Shown: in pieces, positions 16,993-26,066 of the stretch
How the letters are laid out: each line of letters starts with the position of its first letter
Numbering within the stretch: position 1 is the first letter of the stretch
Source: Marinospirillum alkalitolerans
Lineage (GTDB): Bacteria; Pseudomonadota; Gammaproteobacteria; Pseudomonadales; Halomonadaceae
Assembly: GCF_045055655.1 (NCBI RefSeq)
Contig: NZ_JBANFI010000001.1
Span: 434,001 to 498,000 of the forward strand
Length of the DNA: 64,000 nt
Reading direction: 5' to 3'
Notes under the pieces: model-generated
Databases searched by the model: none
The model's input: only the letters and a program-made list of their open reading frames with translations
Told to the model about the DNA's origin: nothing
Program-made: the position numbers and the translations under genes

Positions 16993-17986
16993 AACAGCAG
17001 CCATGAGTACATTCTGGAGCCTGTGGATTACAGTAATCACCCTGGGTGTGATTGCTTTCTGCTGGTGGCTCCTTTATGCCAACCGCAAAACGGATAAGGC
17101 CCCCAATGCAAATGGGGAAGTAGAAACCACGGGCCACGCTGCCGATGGTATTGAGGAATATGACAATCCTCTGCCGCGCTGGTGGTTCATTATGTTCGTT
17201 GGGACCATTGTCTTTGGCTTGGCCTATCTGGCGCTTTACCCAGGTCTGGGCAACTACAAGGGTCTGTTGGGCTGGAGCGCTGTGCAACAGTACCAAGACG
17301 AGCGCATTATGGCAGAAGAGCGTCATGCGCCGATCTTCCAGCAGTTTGCCCAGCGCAGTGTTGAAGATCTGGCAAGCGACCCTGATGCTATGCGTGTCGC
17401 CAACCGCCTCTTCCAGAACAACTGTGCCGTTTGTCATGGTTCATCAGCACAGGGTGCCTATGGCTTCCCGAACCTGACCGATGGTAACTGGTTGTATGGT
17501 GGTAGCCCAGAAGTGATCCGTACCTCGATTATCCAGGGCCGTAATGGTTTGATGCCAGCATGGCTGAGCACCCTGGGTGAAGAAGGCGTAGATAACATGA
17601 CACATTATGTGATGGGTCTTTCAGGCTTGGATCATGATGAGAGCAAGGCGCTGGTTGCTGCACCTCAGTACCAGGCGATCTGTTCTTCCTGTCATGGTGT
17701 CGAGGGTCGCGGCAGTGCCGCCATGGGCATTGATAGCATTGGTGCACCTAATCTGACTGTCAACACTTGGATTTATCAGATGCCGGGTCAATCTGTCTAT
17801 GATTCAGTGGCCTTTACACTGCGTCATGGCCGGAATGGTTATATGCCTTCTCAGGCACGTTACCTCGACTTTGGTGTGCAGCTGCCTAGCAATCTGCGTT
17901 CGCTCTCACCTGAGCAAAAAGCAGAGTTGCTGCCAAAAGTCCATCTTGTCACGGCTTATATCTACTCATTAAATCGTGGCGAATAA
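16985..17986 (+). CDS. ccoP: cbb3-type cytochrome c oxidase subunit III (di-heme cytochrome c)
   Basis: The true start is ATG 16985 (MTETAAMSTFWS); the frame is open upstream only because it overlaps ccoQ. The 333-residue protein has two membrane helices, near residues 10-30 and 65-85, separated by a cytosolic loop containing EEYDNPLPRWW, a CcoP hallmark. Two periplasmic cytochrome c domains follow, with heme sites CAVCHGSS (about residue 146) and CSSCHGVE (about residue 232). It receives electrons from soluble cytochromes. A strong terminator closes the operon just downstream. Confidence 0.98.
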   Translation: MTETAAMSTFWSLWITVITLGVIAFCWWLLYANRKTDKAPNANGEVETTGHAADGIEEYDNPLPRWWFIMFVGTIVFGLAYLALYPGLGNYKGLLGWSAVQQYQDERIMAEERHAPIFQQFAQRSVEDLASDPDAMRVANRLFQNNCAVCHGSSAQGAYGFPNLTDGNWLYGGSPEVIRTSIIQGRNGLMPAWLSTLGEEGVDNMTHYVMGLSGLDHDESKALVAAPQYQAICSSCHGVEGRGSAAMGIDSIGAPNLTVNTWIYQMPGQSVYDSVAFTLRHGRNGYMPSQARYLDFGVQLPSNLRSLSPEQKAELLPKVHLVTAYIYSLNRGE

Positions 17987-18016
17987 GCTGCCTTGATGAA
18001 CTGGTAGATAAACAGA

Positions 18017-18050
18017 GGAATGCGGCGTTGTGCCGCATTCCTTTTATTTT
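18017..18050 (+). terminator. Terminator of ccoNOQP
   Basis: A 10-bp perfect stem GGAATGCGGC/GCCGCATTCC with loop GTTGT is followed by TTTTATTTT. It lies 31 nt after the ccoP stop, separating the structural operon from the assembly operon. Confidence 0.92.
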
Positions 18051-18142
18051 GAGCAGGCGTATGTTTGCTGTAACTTCTTAGATCACAATCTTCTTGAATA
18101 AAAAAGACATTTTTTGAGATGTTACACCAGACTGACTACCTG

Positions 18143-18174
18143 AAAATAAAATAAAAAGCCGTGTATCAACGGCT
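18143..18174 (-). terminator. Terminator-like hairpin facing away from ccoG
   Basis: Read on the minus strand the sequence is AGCCGT-TGATAC-ACGGCT followed by TTTTATTTTATTTT. It would stop antisense transcription coming out of ccoG. No gene on the minus strand calls for it, so its function is uncertain. Confidence 0.5.
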
Positions 18175-18217
18175 CGTGTAGTGAGTTCTCTAATCATGCT
18201 AGCTTGGTGAGAATCAA

Positions 18218-19672
18218 ATGAGTGAGAAAATTCCAGCCCGTGATGTCACGCCAGTTGATGCTGGTAAAAAACGCCGTTCTCCTACCGAGGGCGGCCCTGG
18301 CGGACAGCTTTATGCCAGTCGCCGTCATATTTATGTTAAGCGTGTCACCGGTGTTTTTAACCGTTTTCGTAAAGTCTCCAGTTGGCTTCTCCTGCTGGCT
18401 TTCTTCTTTGGCTCTTTTGTACCCTATGGTGATCGTCAGGCGATATTGTTTGATCTCCCTAACCGCCAGTTCCATATCTTTGGTGCGACCTTCTTCCCGC
18501 ATGATTTTATGCTTTTAGCCTGGCTATTGATTATCCTGGCCTTCTTGCTCTTTTTTGTGACTAACTTTGTCGGCCGCGTTTGGTGTGGCTATGCCTGTCC
18601 TCAGTTTGTCTGGACTTGGCTCTATATCTGGGTCGAAGATAAGGTTGAGGGCGCGCCGAATCAGCGTAAAAAACTCAATGAGCAGGCTATGAACGCCAAT
18701 AAGTTCTGGCGTAAGTCGGCTAAGCATGGGCTCTGGCTATTGATCGCGTTGGCGACCGCGATAGCTTTTGTCGGTTACTTCTCGCCTATTCAAGATCTGC
18801 TATCGCGTCTTGTGCGTTTCGAGCTTGGCCCTTGGGAAACCTTCTGGCTGGGCTTCTTTACCTTTTTTACTTATCTTTTTGCGGGTTGGATGCGTGAGCA
18901 GGTGTGTATCTATATGTGCCCCTATGCTCGCTTTCAGTCGGTGATGTTTGATAAAGATACGCTGATCGTTTCTTATGATGCGGCACGTGGTGAGCCTCGT
19001 GGTAAGCGTAAAAAATCCGATAATCTTGCAGAAAAGGGTCTCGGCGCTTGTATCGACTGTGACTTGTGTGTGCAGGTCTGCCCAGTGGGGATCGATATAC
19101 GCAATGGCTTGCAGTATGAGTGTGTGACCTGTGCGGCCTGTATTGATGCCTGTGATCAGGTCATGGACAAGATGAACTATCCACGTGGTTTGATTCGCTA
19201 CACCACAGAAGAAGAGCTGGCAGGCAGAAAAACCAAGATTCTGCGTCCACGTTTGGTGGGCTATCTTGCTGTCCTTCTGGCGATGGTGGTGGCGTTTACC
19301 TTGGTACTGGGCCAGCGTGTACCTTTAGAACTTGAAGTCCTGCGTGATCGCAATCAGCTGATGCGCATCACCCCGCAGGGTCAGATAGAGAACAGTTACT
19401 TGATTCGGATCGCGAATATGGATCAGCAGCCACATACCTATGTGCTCAGTCTGCGTGATGCGCCGGAAGGTCTAGAGCTTTTGGCTGAAAGTGTTTACAC
19501 TCTGGCCGCAGGTGAGGTGGTGCAGTTCCCGATTCGAATCCATGCGAATCCTGAGTTGGTCGAGTCACCCGCACCGGCTTTTGATATACAACTCCAACTC
19601 GAAGCTGAAGGTGCACCCCATATTCAGCGTACGCGTGAATCACGATTTATTATGAGGTCTCCTCGTTCATGA
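18218..19672 (+). CDS. ccoG: cbb3 oxidase accessory ferredoxin-like protein CcoG (RdxA/FixG)
   Basis: A 484-residue inner-membrane protein with five hydrophobic segments. It has the conserved GRVWCGYACPQ and REQVCIYMCPYAR cysteine pairs in membrane loops and a cytosolic double 4Fe-4S ferredoxin domain (CIDCDLCVQVCP and CVTCAACIDACD, about residues 275-315). A periplasmic immunoglobulin-like domain forms the C-terminus. CcoG reduces copper for cbb3 assembly. The start has GGTGAG 7 nt upstream. It overlaps ccoH by 4 nt (ATGA). Confidence 0.96.
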   Translation: MSEKIPARDVTPVDAGKKRRSPTEGGPGGQLYASRRHIYVKRVTGVFNRFRKVSSWLLLLAFFFGSFVPYGDRQAILFDLPNRQFHIFGATFFPHDFMLLAWLLIILAFLLFFVTNFVGRVWCGYACPQFVWTWLYIWVEDKVEGAPNQRKKLNEQAMNANKFWRKSAKHGLWLLIALATAIAFVGYFSPIQDLLSRLVRFELGPWETFWLGFFTFFTYLFAGWMREQVCIYMCPYARFQSVMFDKDTLIVSYDAARGEPRGKRKKSDNLAEKGLGACIDCDLCVQVCPVGIDIRNGLQYECVTCAACIDACDQVMDKMNYPRGLIRYTTEEELAGRKTKILRPRLVGYLAVLLAMVVAFTLVLGQRVPLELEVLRDRNQLMRITPQGQIENSYLIRIANMDQQPHTYVLSLRDAPEGLELLAESVYTLAAGEVVQFPIRIHANPELVESPAPAFDIQLQLEAEGAPHIQRTRESRFIMRSPRS

Positions 19673-20178
19673 CACAGTTAAACGCAATGAAAAAAATGCC
19701 CTGGTATAAAGAGCCGATGGTTTGGCTTGCCTTTTCGCCCGCTATCTTCGGTGTCATCGTTGGTTTGACATTGCTGACCATCGGCGTGTTGAGCTACGAC
19801 GGCCCTGTGCATGAAGACTACTATCGCGAAGGACGAACGATTAATCAGTCCTTTGAGCGGGATCGTGTCGCGCGCGATCTGAGTTTACGCGCTGATCTGC
19901 GCTTTACAGCCGATCAGGTTATTTTGAATTTAACGGGTCAGCTAGAAAGCTTTCCGCCAGAGCTTGAGATTCTGATGGAAAACACCACGCGCGCTGCGTT
20001 GGATTTCAGTGTCCCGATTCGTCATATTCAAGCTGGGCAGTATGTCGGTAACCTGCCACAGCAGCCGGTCAATCAGTGGGATGTCAAGCTCTATGGGCCT
20101 GAACGCGAATGGCGTCTATATGGCCGCGCTGACTTCCCATCGCAGCAGACACTGGTTTTACAGCCGGGTCGTCGCTAG
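19669..20178 (+). CDS. ccoH: FixH/CcoH family protein
   Basis: The 169-residue protein has one N-terminal membrane helix (about residues 18-40) and a periplasmic FixH domain rich in beta structure. The landmarks are VHEDYYREGRTINQS and a C-terminal WDVKLYGPEREWRLYGR segment. CcoH is needed for stable cbb3 assembly and interacts with CcoI and the oxidase. It is coupled to ccoG by an ATGA overlap and is followed by an intrinsic terminator. Confidence 0.93.
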   Translation: MTQLNAMKKMPWYKEPMVWLAFSPAIFGVIVGLTLLTIGVLSYDGPVHEDYYREGRTINQSFERDRVARDLSLRADLRFTADQVILNLTGQLESFPPELEILMENTTRAALDFSVPIRHIQAGQYVGNLPQQPVNQWDVKLYGPEREWRLYGRADFPSQQTLVLQPGRR

Positions 20179-20213
20179 TTGGTGCTGGATTGGCGACATC
20201 GCGTTTTCCTTGA

Positions 20214-20239
20214 ACAGCGGCATGTCCGCTGTTTTTTTT
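20214..20239 (+). terminator. Terminator after ccoH
   Basis: ACAGCGG, loop CATGT, CCGCTGT, then a T8 run. It lies 36 nt after the ccoH stop and splits ccoGH from ccoIS. Confidence 0.88.
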
Positions 20240-20313
20240 ATCTTTGAATCAGTTTTACCTGATTGAGATAAATATGAACTAGGGTTCTGATCAGTTAGGT
20301 TTGGGGGGAGTGA

Positions 20314-22806
20314 ATGACTCAGGAAGCTTGTTTTCACTGTGGTGAAGTGGTCCCAGAAAACAGTCCGTATGTGGTGCATATTCAGGATGAGGTCAAGCGC
20401 CTCTGCTGCCCTGGTTGTGAGGCGGTTTCGAATGCGATTGTGCTCGGCGGATTGGAAAGCTATTACAAGTTTCGTACTGAGCTTCCTCCTCGCCCTGAGC
20501 TGTCCGCTGAAGAGCAGGCTGAGCTGGCTGTCTATGATGCACCTGAGTTACTACAAGAGTTCGTGAGCGTCAGTGAAGAGGGGCTTGCAGAAACAACTCT
20601 CGCGATCGAGGGCATCACCTGTGCTGCCTGCGCTTGGCTGATTGAGCATCAGATCAATGACCTGCCTGGAGTGGAGTACACCGGGGTGAATCTGAGTGCG
20701 CAACGCGCGACCTTGCGCTGGAAACTGAGCGAACTGCCCTTAAGCCAGCTGCTGATTGCGTTTAAAAATATCGGCTATGGCGCTCTGCCTTGGCGTGCTG
20801 ATGCACAGCAGCAGCGACAAGAGAAAGAGCAAAAGGCCGCGATTCGTCGTTTGATCGTCGCAGCCATAGGTTCGATGCAGGCGATGATGTTTGGTATCGC
20901 TTTGGAAGCGGGTATTTTGGCGAGCTATATGGAGCAGGAGTTTGTGCTGCTGTTCCAGTGGATGTCCTTTTTGGTGACGACGCCGGTTGTGCTCTATTCT
21001 GCTTGGCCCTTTTTTACCAGTGCCGCGCGGGAGTTAAAGCGTAAACGCCTCAATATTGATGTGCCCGTGTCGCTGGCGATAGGTCTGGGCTACGCTGCGA
21101 GTGTCTGGGCGCTGGTTTTTGAAACGGGTGAGCTGCATTTTTATGCGATTGCCATGTTTGCCTTTTTTCTGCTGTGCGGTCGCTATATCGAGATGCGCAC
21201 GCGTCATCGCCTGGGTCAAGCCGGAAATGCGTTCCATGATTTGATTCCGCAAGCCGCGATTCGCCTGAATGAGCAAGGAGAGGAAGACTATATTCCTAGT
21301 CGTCAGCTGAAAAAGGGCGATCGTATTCTGGTTAAACCAGGCCATACCTTTCCGATTGATGGGGTGATCCTAGAAGGCCACTCCAGCGTGAACCAAGCCA
21401 CTATGACCGGCGAATATCTGCCTGTGGCCTGCCATCCAGGGCATCGCGTGCTGGCGGGTACGCAAAATATAGGCAGTCCTTTGATTGTAGAGGTGCAGCA
21501 GACAGGATCAGATGTGCGCTTGGCCAGTATTTCACGTCTCAGTGAGCGAGCACTGGCAGAAAAACCGCGCATTCAGACACTGGCGACTTTTATTGCACAA
21601 TACTTTGTCGCAGCGACCTTGCTGGTGGCCTTAACCGTCTTTAGTGCTTGGTGGATGATCGAGCCTGAGCGGGCTTTTTGGGTCACGCTTTCTGTTTTGG
21701 TCGTCACCTGCCCCTGTGCCTTGGCTTTGGCGACCCCAACGGCCTTGGCGGTAACGAATGCGACCCTAAATCGACAAGGCGTCTTGATTACGCGTGGGCA
21801 TGTGTTGGAAGGCCTAGCGAAAGCGACCCATATCATTTTTGATAAAACTGGCACCCTGACTGAAGGACGCCTTGAACTCAAGCATCAGATTTGGTTGGGT
21901 GATCCTCAGGATGCACGCCGTGAGCGAGCTGTGGCACTGGCGGCAGCCTTAGAAAGCTACTCTGAGCATCCTATCGCGCGTGCCTTTGTGGGGCAGCGTG
22001 ATCCTCAAGATCAAGTCAGTGATCTACAGGCCATCACCGGACAGGGTTTAGAGGGATGGATTCAAGGCCAGCGCTATCGCCTGGGACGGGCTGACTTTGC
22101 TGCACCTCAGGCTGCACTCACGCCACCTGAGCAAGAAGGGCAGTGGTTATTGCTGGCCGATGAGCAGGGACCACTTTGCTGGTTTGGTTTAACCGATCAA
22201 CTGCGCCCAGATGCGCGTCAGGCCATTCAAGCGCTGCAAAAAATGGGCTTGTCGCTGGAGCTTTTATCCGGTGATCAGCAGCGTTCTGTCGAAGCTGTAG
22301 CGCAAGAGTTAGGCATTCAAAACTTTACCGCCAGCGCCACACCAGAGCGCAAGCTTGAACGCTTGAAGGAACTGCAAGCTCAGGGTCGTCAGGTTGTGAT
22401 GGTGGGCGATGGCGTTAACGATGTCCCGGTTTTAGCCGGAGCGCAGGTATCGATTGCGATGGGAGATGCTACGGATCTGGCCAAAACCAGTGCGGATACA
22501 CTGCTCCTTTCAAGCCGTCTTGAGCGGATTCCGCAAGCCATTCAAAAAGCACGCATGACGAGGATCACCATCGCGCAGAACCTGGCTATTTCACTGGGCT
22601 ACAACCTGATGGCATTGCCAGCCGCTTCCATGGGTTTGATTCCACCTTGGATGGCGGCTTTAGGGATGACCGCCAGTTCGTTGGTGGTTGTTTTTAACGC
22701 CCTGCGCCTTCATGATCGAGCTAGTGAAGAGCGCTTGAGTGAACAACGCGCCCAAATTGAGCAGCAGGTGATTGCCGACTCGGCGCCAGAGGCGAAATCA
22801 GCATGA
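20314..22806 (+). CDS. ccoI: Copper-translocating P1B-type ATPase for cbb3 assembly
   Basis: This 830-residue ATPase delivers copper for the CuB site of the oxidase. The N-terminus has a Cys-rich segment typical of FixI-type pumps (CFHCGE, CCPGCEAV), then a heavy-metal-associated domain with GITCAACAWLI. Eight membrane helices carry the CPC metal site (VTCPCALALATPTA). The phosphorylation site is DKTGTLTEG, and MVGDGVNDVPVLAGA forms the hinge. GGGGGAG precedes the ATG closely. A weak Anr-like sequence (CTGAT-TGAG-ATAAA, 20259-20272) lies upstream but is badly placed for activation. The stop overlaps ccoS. Confidence 0.97.
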   Translation: MTQEACFHCGEVVPENSPYVVHIQDEVKRLCCPGCEAVSNAIVLGGLESYYKFRTELPPRPELSAEEQAELAVYDAPELLQEFVSVSEEGLAETTLAIEGITCAACAWLIEHQINDLPGVEYTGVNLSAQRATLRWKLSELPLSQLLIAFKNIGYGALPWRADAQQQRQEKEQKAAIRRLIVAAIGSMQAMMFGIALEAGILASYMEQEFVLLFQWMSFLVTTPVVLYSAWPFFTSAARELKRKRLNIDVPVSLAIGLGYAASVWALVFETGELHFYAIAMFAFFLLCGRYIEMRTRHRLGQAGNAFHDLIPQAAIRLNEQGEEDYIPSRQLKKGDRILVKPGHTFPIDGVILEGHSSVNQATMTGEYLPVACHPGHRVLAGTQNIGSPLIVEVQQTGSDVRLASISRLSERALAEKPRIQTLATFIAQYFVAATLLVALTVFSAWWMIEPERAFWVTLSVLVVTCPCALALATPTALAVTNATLNRQGVLITRGHVLEGLAKATHIIFDKTGTLTEGRLELKHQIWLGDPQDARRERAVALAAALESYSEHPIARAFVGQRDPQDQVSDLQAITGQGLEGWIQGQRYRLGRADFAAPQAALTPPEQEGQWLLLADEQGPLCWFGLTDQLRPDARQAIQALQKMGLSLELLSGDQQRSVEAVAQELGIQNFTASATPERKLERLKELQAQGRQVVMVGDGVNDVPVLAGAQVSIAMGDATDLAKTSADTLLLSSRLERIPQAIQKARMTRITIAQNLAISLGYNLMALPAASMGLIPPWMAALGMTASSLVVVFNALRLHDRASEERLSEQRAQIEQQVIADSAPEAKSA

Positions 22807-23033
22807 ACATTCTTTTCCTACTTATCCCGCTGTCGATCGTTTTGCTGAGCTTGGCCATCTGGGCCTTCTTCTGGGCGGTTAAAAACGACCAGTTTGAAGA
22901 CCTTGAAGGCCCAGCCTATTCCATTCTGTTTGATGACGACAAGCCTGAATCCAAGCCTAAGTCTAGCGAAGCTGAGCAGACCTCGGCTGAAGTGCCCGAA
23001 GCAGACCAGCAAGACGTTTCTGCGCCAAAATGA
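22803..23033 (+). CDS. ccoS: cbb3-type oxidase assembly protein CcoS
   Basis: The 76-residue protein has an N-terminal transmembrane helix and the CcoS signature FFWAVKNDQFEDLEGPAYSI, followed by DDD and a Glu/Lys-rich tail. CcoS is required for incorporation of heme and copper cofactors into CcoN. It overlaps both neighbours by 4 nt (ATGA at ccoI/ccoS and at ccoS/TauE-like). Confidence 0.95.
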   Translation: MNILFLLIPLSIVLLSLAIWAFFWAVKNDQFEDLEGPAYSILFDDDKPESKPKSSEAEQTSAEVPEADQQDVSAPK

Positions 23034-23728
23034 TACAAGAACTCTTGGCGATGGGTGTGATGACCGCACTGATCGCTGGACTGCTTGGAGGTGGGCACTG
23101 TATTGGCATGTGTGGTGGCATTGTTAGTGCGTTGAGCTTTGCCTTACCACCAAGCCAACGCCATCCTGCGCGATTGCTGGGTTTACTACTGATGTACAAC
23201 CTGGGTCGCATCTCAAGTTATGTCCTCGCTGGCGCACTGGTCGGTGGCTTGGGCCAACTGCTTGTGCAGTCCATTCAGCCTTTGGTACAGCTTCTAAGCT
23301 GGCTTGCAGTACTGATGCTGGTCTTGATGGCGGCGTATATCGGTCAGTGGTGGATGGGGCTGTTGAAGGTTGAAGCGCTGGGAAAAGGTTTATGGCGACG
23401 TCTAGAGCCGATCGGACGTCGGCTGATGCCAGTGACCCACCCTCTGCAAGCCTTGGGTATTGGCCTCGTTTGGGGCTGGTTGCCCTGTGGCTTGGTCTAT
23501 TCCATGTTGATTTTGGCGCTCAGTAGCGGCAGTGCACTGCATGGCGCGATATTAATGCTCTTTTTTGGCCTTGGCACCTTGCCGACCCTGCTCTTGACCG
23601 GGGCGCTAGCGCAGCAGTTGATGACCTATCTGCGCCAAGGCTTCTGGCGTCAGTGCTCAGCACTGTTGTTACTGGTTTTTGCGCTACTGCAAGCCTGGCC
23701 TTTATTGGGATTGAACCGAATTTTTTAA
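23030..23728 (+). CDS. TauE/SafE (DsbD_2-like) membrane protein of the cbb3 locus
   Basis: A 232-residue inner-membrane protein with about six helices. It carries GGHCIGMCGGIVSAL in helix 1 and GLVWGWLPCGLVYSML in a later helix. The two Cys-containing loops resemble the DsbD transmembrane domain and could transport copper or thiol reductant. A homologous gene sits between ccoS and hemN in pseudomonads, where it is annotated as a sulfite exporter-family protein. The context argues for a role in oxidase cofactor assembly rather than sulfite export. The start overlaps the ccoS stop. Confidence 0.88.
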   Translation: MIQELLAMGVMTALIAGLLGGGHCIGMCGGIVSALSFALPPSQRHPARLLGLLLMYNLGRISSYVLAGALVGGLGQLLVQSIQPLVQLLSWLAVLMLVLMAAYIGQWWMGLLKVEALGKGLWRRLEPIGRRLMPVTHPLQALGIGLVWGWLPCGLVYSMLILALSSGSALHGAILMLFFGLGTLPTLLLTGALAQQLMTYLRQGFWRQCSALLLLVFALLQAWPLLGLNRIF

Positions 23729-23743
23729 ATAGAGATACTGATC

Positions 23744-25141
23744 ATGAAGAATGTTGATTTTGACCAGTTTGAATGGAATGCCGCCTTAATCGAGCGCTAT
23801 AACCTCGCTGGTCCACGCTATACGTCTTATCCTACGGCACCTCAGTTTCATGCTGGTTTCGATGCCGAAGCCTATCGTCAGGCGCTGATCGACAGCAATG
23901 CCAGCCAGGCACCCTTGTCGCTTTATTTTCATATCCCCTTTTGCGCCAAGGTGTGCTTTTACTGTGGCTGCAATAAAATTGCGACGGGCGATACCTCGCG
24001 CTGCGGCCCTTATCTTGAGCGCCTGTATCAAGAAATGGATCAGATTGCCGCAGTGGTGGATACCTCGCGACCTGTGCATCAGCTGCACTGGGGCGGTGGC
24101 ACGCCTACTTTTCTTTCACATCAGCAGATGCGAGAGCTGATGCAGCAGACTCGAGCCCGCTTCCAACTGCGTGATGATGACCAAGGCGACTACTCAATAG
24201 AGATCGATCCGCGCGAAATCCAGCCAGATACCCTGCCTTTATTGCGTGAGCTGGGCTTTAACCGCATGAGCTTTGGTTTACAGGATTTAAATCTGCAGGT
24301 GCAGCAGGCTGTGAACCGTGTCCAGCCGCGTGAGATGACTGAGGGGGCGTTGCAGCAAGCACGCGAGCTAGGCTTTCGCTCTTTAAATCTGGATTTGATC
24401 TACGGTTTGCCGCATCAAACCCCGGAGAGTTTTGCGCAGACCGTGGAAGAGGTGATCGACATGTCGCCAGATCGCCTCTCCGTTTTCAACTATGCGCACC
24501 TGCCTGAACGTTTTAAACCTCAGCGGCGGATTCGTGCCGAGGATCTGCCCAGTCCAGAGCATAAGCTGTTGATTCTGGAGCAAACCATTCGCCGCCTAGT
24601 CGAAGCTGGCTATGTCTATATCGGTATGGATCACTTCGCCAAGCCCACAGATAGCCTCGCGATTGCACAGCGAGAGGGGCGTTTACATCGCAATTTTCAG
24701 GGTTATACCACCCACTCAGATTGTGATTTGATCGCGATGGGCGCTTCCTCAATTAGCCAGGTGGGGCCGACCTATGCGCAGAACCATCATGATACTGAAG
24801 GCTATGAGGCACAGATCAGCCAAGGCCAGCTCGCGACTTTGCGTGGCCTGGTCTTGACGCAAGATGATATACTGCGCCGTGCAGTGATTAACCAATTAAT
24901 CTGCCATTTTGCACTCGATACCCAGGCCTGGAGTCGCACTTGGGGCGTGGCATTTAACGATTATTTTGCCTCTGAGTTGGCTGCGCTGAAAACGCACGAG
25001 CAGGATGGCTTAATTGAGATTCGCCCTGAAGGATTAAGGGTGACGCCTGCTGGTCGTTTATTGATTCGCAGCCTGTGCATGGTCTTTGATGCTTATCTTG
25101 ACCAGCCGAGTCTGGGCCGTGCTTTTTCACGAATTATCTGA
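23744..25141 (+). CDS. hemN: Oxygen-independent coproporphyrinogen III oxidase
   Basis: This radical-SAM enzyme decarboxylates coproporphyrinogen III in heme synthesis without oxygen. The N-terminus has GPRYTSYPTAPQF and the 4Fe-4S site FHIPFCAKVCFYCGCN (CxxxCxxC). LHWGGGTPTFLS forms the SAM-binding glycine motif and the HemN C-terminal domain completes the 465 residues (457 in E. coli). It sits 15 nt after the TauE-like gene in the same operon. The placement fits heme supply under the microaerobic conditions in which cbb3 oxidase is used. Confidence 0.97.
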   Translation: MKNVDFDQFEWNAALIERYNLAGPRYTSYPTAPQFHAGFDAEAYRQALIDSNASQAPLSLYFHIPFCAKVCFYCGCNKIATGDTSRCGPYLERLYQEMDQIAAVVDTSRPVHQLHWGGGTPTFLSHQQMRELMQQTRARFQLRDDDQGDYSIEIDPREIQPDTLPLLRELGFNRMSFGLQDLNLQVQQAVNRVQPREMTEGALQQARELGFRSLNLDLIYGLPHQTPESFAQTVEEVIDMSPDRLSVFNYAHLPERFKPQRRIRAEDLPSPEHKLLILEQTIRRLVEAGYVYIGMDHFAKPTDSLAIAQREGRLHRNFQGYTTHSDCDLIAMGASSISQVGPTYAQNHHDTEGYEAQISQGQLATLRGLVLTQDDILRRAVINQLICHFALDTQAWSRTWGVAFNDYFASELAALKTHEQDGLIEIRPEGLRVTPAGRLLIRSLCMVFDAYLDQPSLGRAFSRII

Positions 25142-25146
25142 TCTGA

Positions 25147-25160
25147 TTGCGAGAGATCAA
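25147..25160 (+). promoter_or_regulatory. Putative Anr/Fnr box upstream of the fnr/anr gene
   Basis: TTGCG-AGAG-ATCAA matches the Fnr consensus at 8 of 10 positions, with one perfect half site. It lies about 60 nt before the regulator's start codon, suggesting autoregulation. Confidence 0.5.
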
Positions 25161-25218
25161 TCAGCGTGGTAAAAAGGATTGATCTCCAGCATGACATACA
25201 TAAGAGGGAGACGACACC

Positions 25219-25992
25219 ATGACGAGTCGCCAAATGAAAGGAAGTGGTCTGATATTCAGTAAGGAAACCCGCTGTATGACATGCAGCCTGAGTTCCCTGT
25301 GTTTGCCCCTCTCGTTGAACCTAGAGGATATCGATCAATTAGATCGCATTATTAAACGCCGCCAGCCACTAAAAAAGGGTGAGCATCTCTTCCGTCAGGG
25401 TGATCCCTTTGATTGTGTTTACGCGGTGCGCTCAGGCAGTCTCAAAAACTACATCATGACGAATGATGGTGAAGAACAGATCACCAACTTTCACCTGCCG
25501 AGCGAGCTGGTAGGGCTGGATGGGATCGACTGCGCCAGTTATCCCATCTCATCAAAAGCGCTTGAAACCACGACCGTTTGCGAGATCCCTTTTAGTCGTC
25601 TGCAAGAGTTGTCGCTCGAGTTGCCAGATTTGCGTCAGCAGCTGCTGAGCTGTATGAGTAAAGAAATACGCGATGATAAGCAGATGATGCTCTTGCTGTC
25701 TAAGAAAAACGCTGAAGAGCGGGTAGCCACCTTGCTCGCCAATCTCTCGAGCCGCTTTAAGCGCCGTGGCTACTCTCCTTATACCTTCCGCTTGCCTATG
25801 TCGCGTAATGAGATAGGGAACTATCTTGGCTTGGCTGTTGAAACAGTCAGCCGTGTGTTTACGCGCTTTCAGGCGATGCAGGTGATCGCAGTGAATGGCA
25901 AAGAAGTGCATATTACTGATCGCCCACAGTTGCTGGAAATGGCGGGCTTGGCCGATTGTGAAGCAGAGTCCAAGTTGGTCGCACACGGTTAA
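25219..25992 (+). CDS. anr: Oxygen-sensing CRP/FNR-family transcriptional regulator Anr/Fnr
   Basis: The 257-residue regulator has the complete cluster-ligand set of FNR: Cys19, Cys22 and Cys28 in CMTCSLSSLC and Cys121 in TTVCEIPF, equivalent to E. coli Cys20, 23, 29 and 122. It should therefore bind an oxygen-labile 4Fe-4S cluster. A cyclic-nucleotide-like beta roll, a dimerisation helix with LLSKKNAEERVA and a HTH (RNEIGNYLGLAVETVSRVF) follow. The E-x-x-S-R recognition residues predict binding to TTGATNNNNATCAA. It lies directly after hemN, and probable target boxes occur before ccoN and before itself. Confidence 0.96.
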   Translation: MTSRQMKGSGLIFSKETRCMTCSLSSLCLPLSLNLEDIDQLDRIIKRRQPLKKGEHLFRQGDPFDCVYAVRSGSLKNYIMTNDGEEQITNFHLPSELVGLDGIDCASYPISSKALETTTVCEIPFSRLQELSLELPDLRQQLLSCMSKEIRDDKQMMLLLSKKNAEERVATLLANLSSRFKRRGYSPYTFRLPMSRNEIGNYLGLAVETVSRVFTRFQAMQVIAVNGKEVHITDRPQLLEMAGLADCEAESKLVAHG

Positions 25993-26066
25993 CAGTGGGA
26001 TGATGCTGGCGTCTGTAGAGCAAGGTGTGCGCGCTCTGCAAGCTGAGTGGAGTCAAGGAGGTAGGT

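Noticed and set aside
16823..17437. 204-codon minus-strand frame opposite ccoQ/ccoP
   Set aside because: Shadow of the cbb3 operon; the opposite-strand genes are certain.
20259..20272. Second Anr box before ccoI (CTGAT-TGAG-ATAAA)
   Set aside because: Two mismatches, and activation at the usual -41.5 position would put the transcript start inside the ribosome-binding site.
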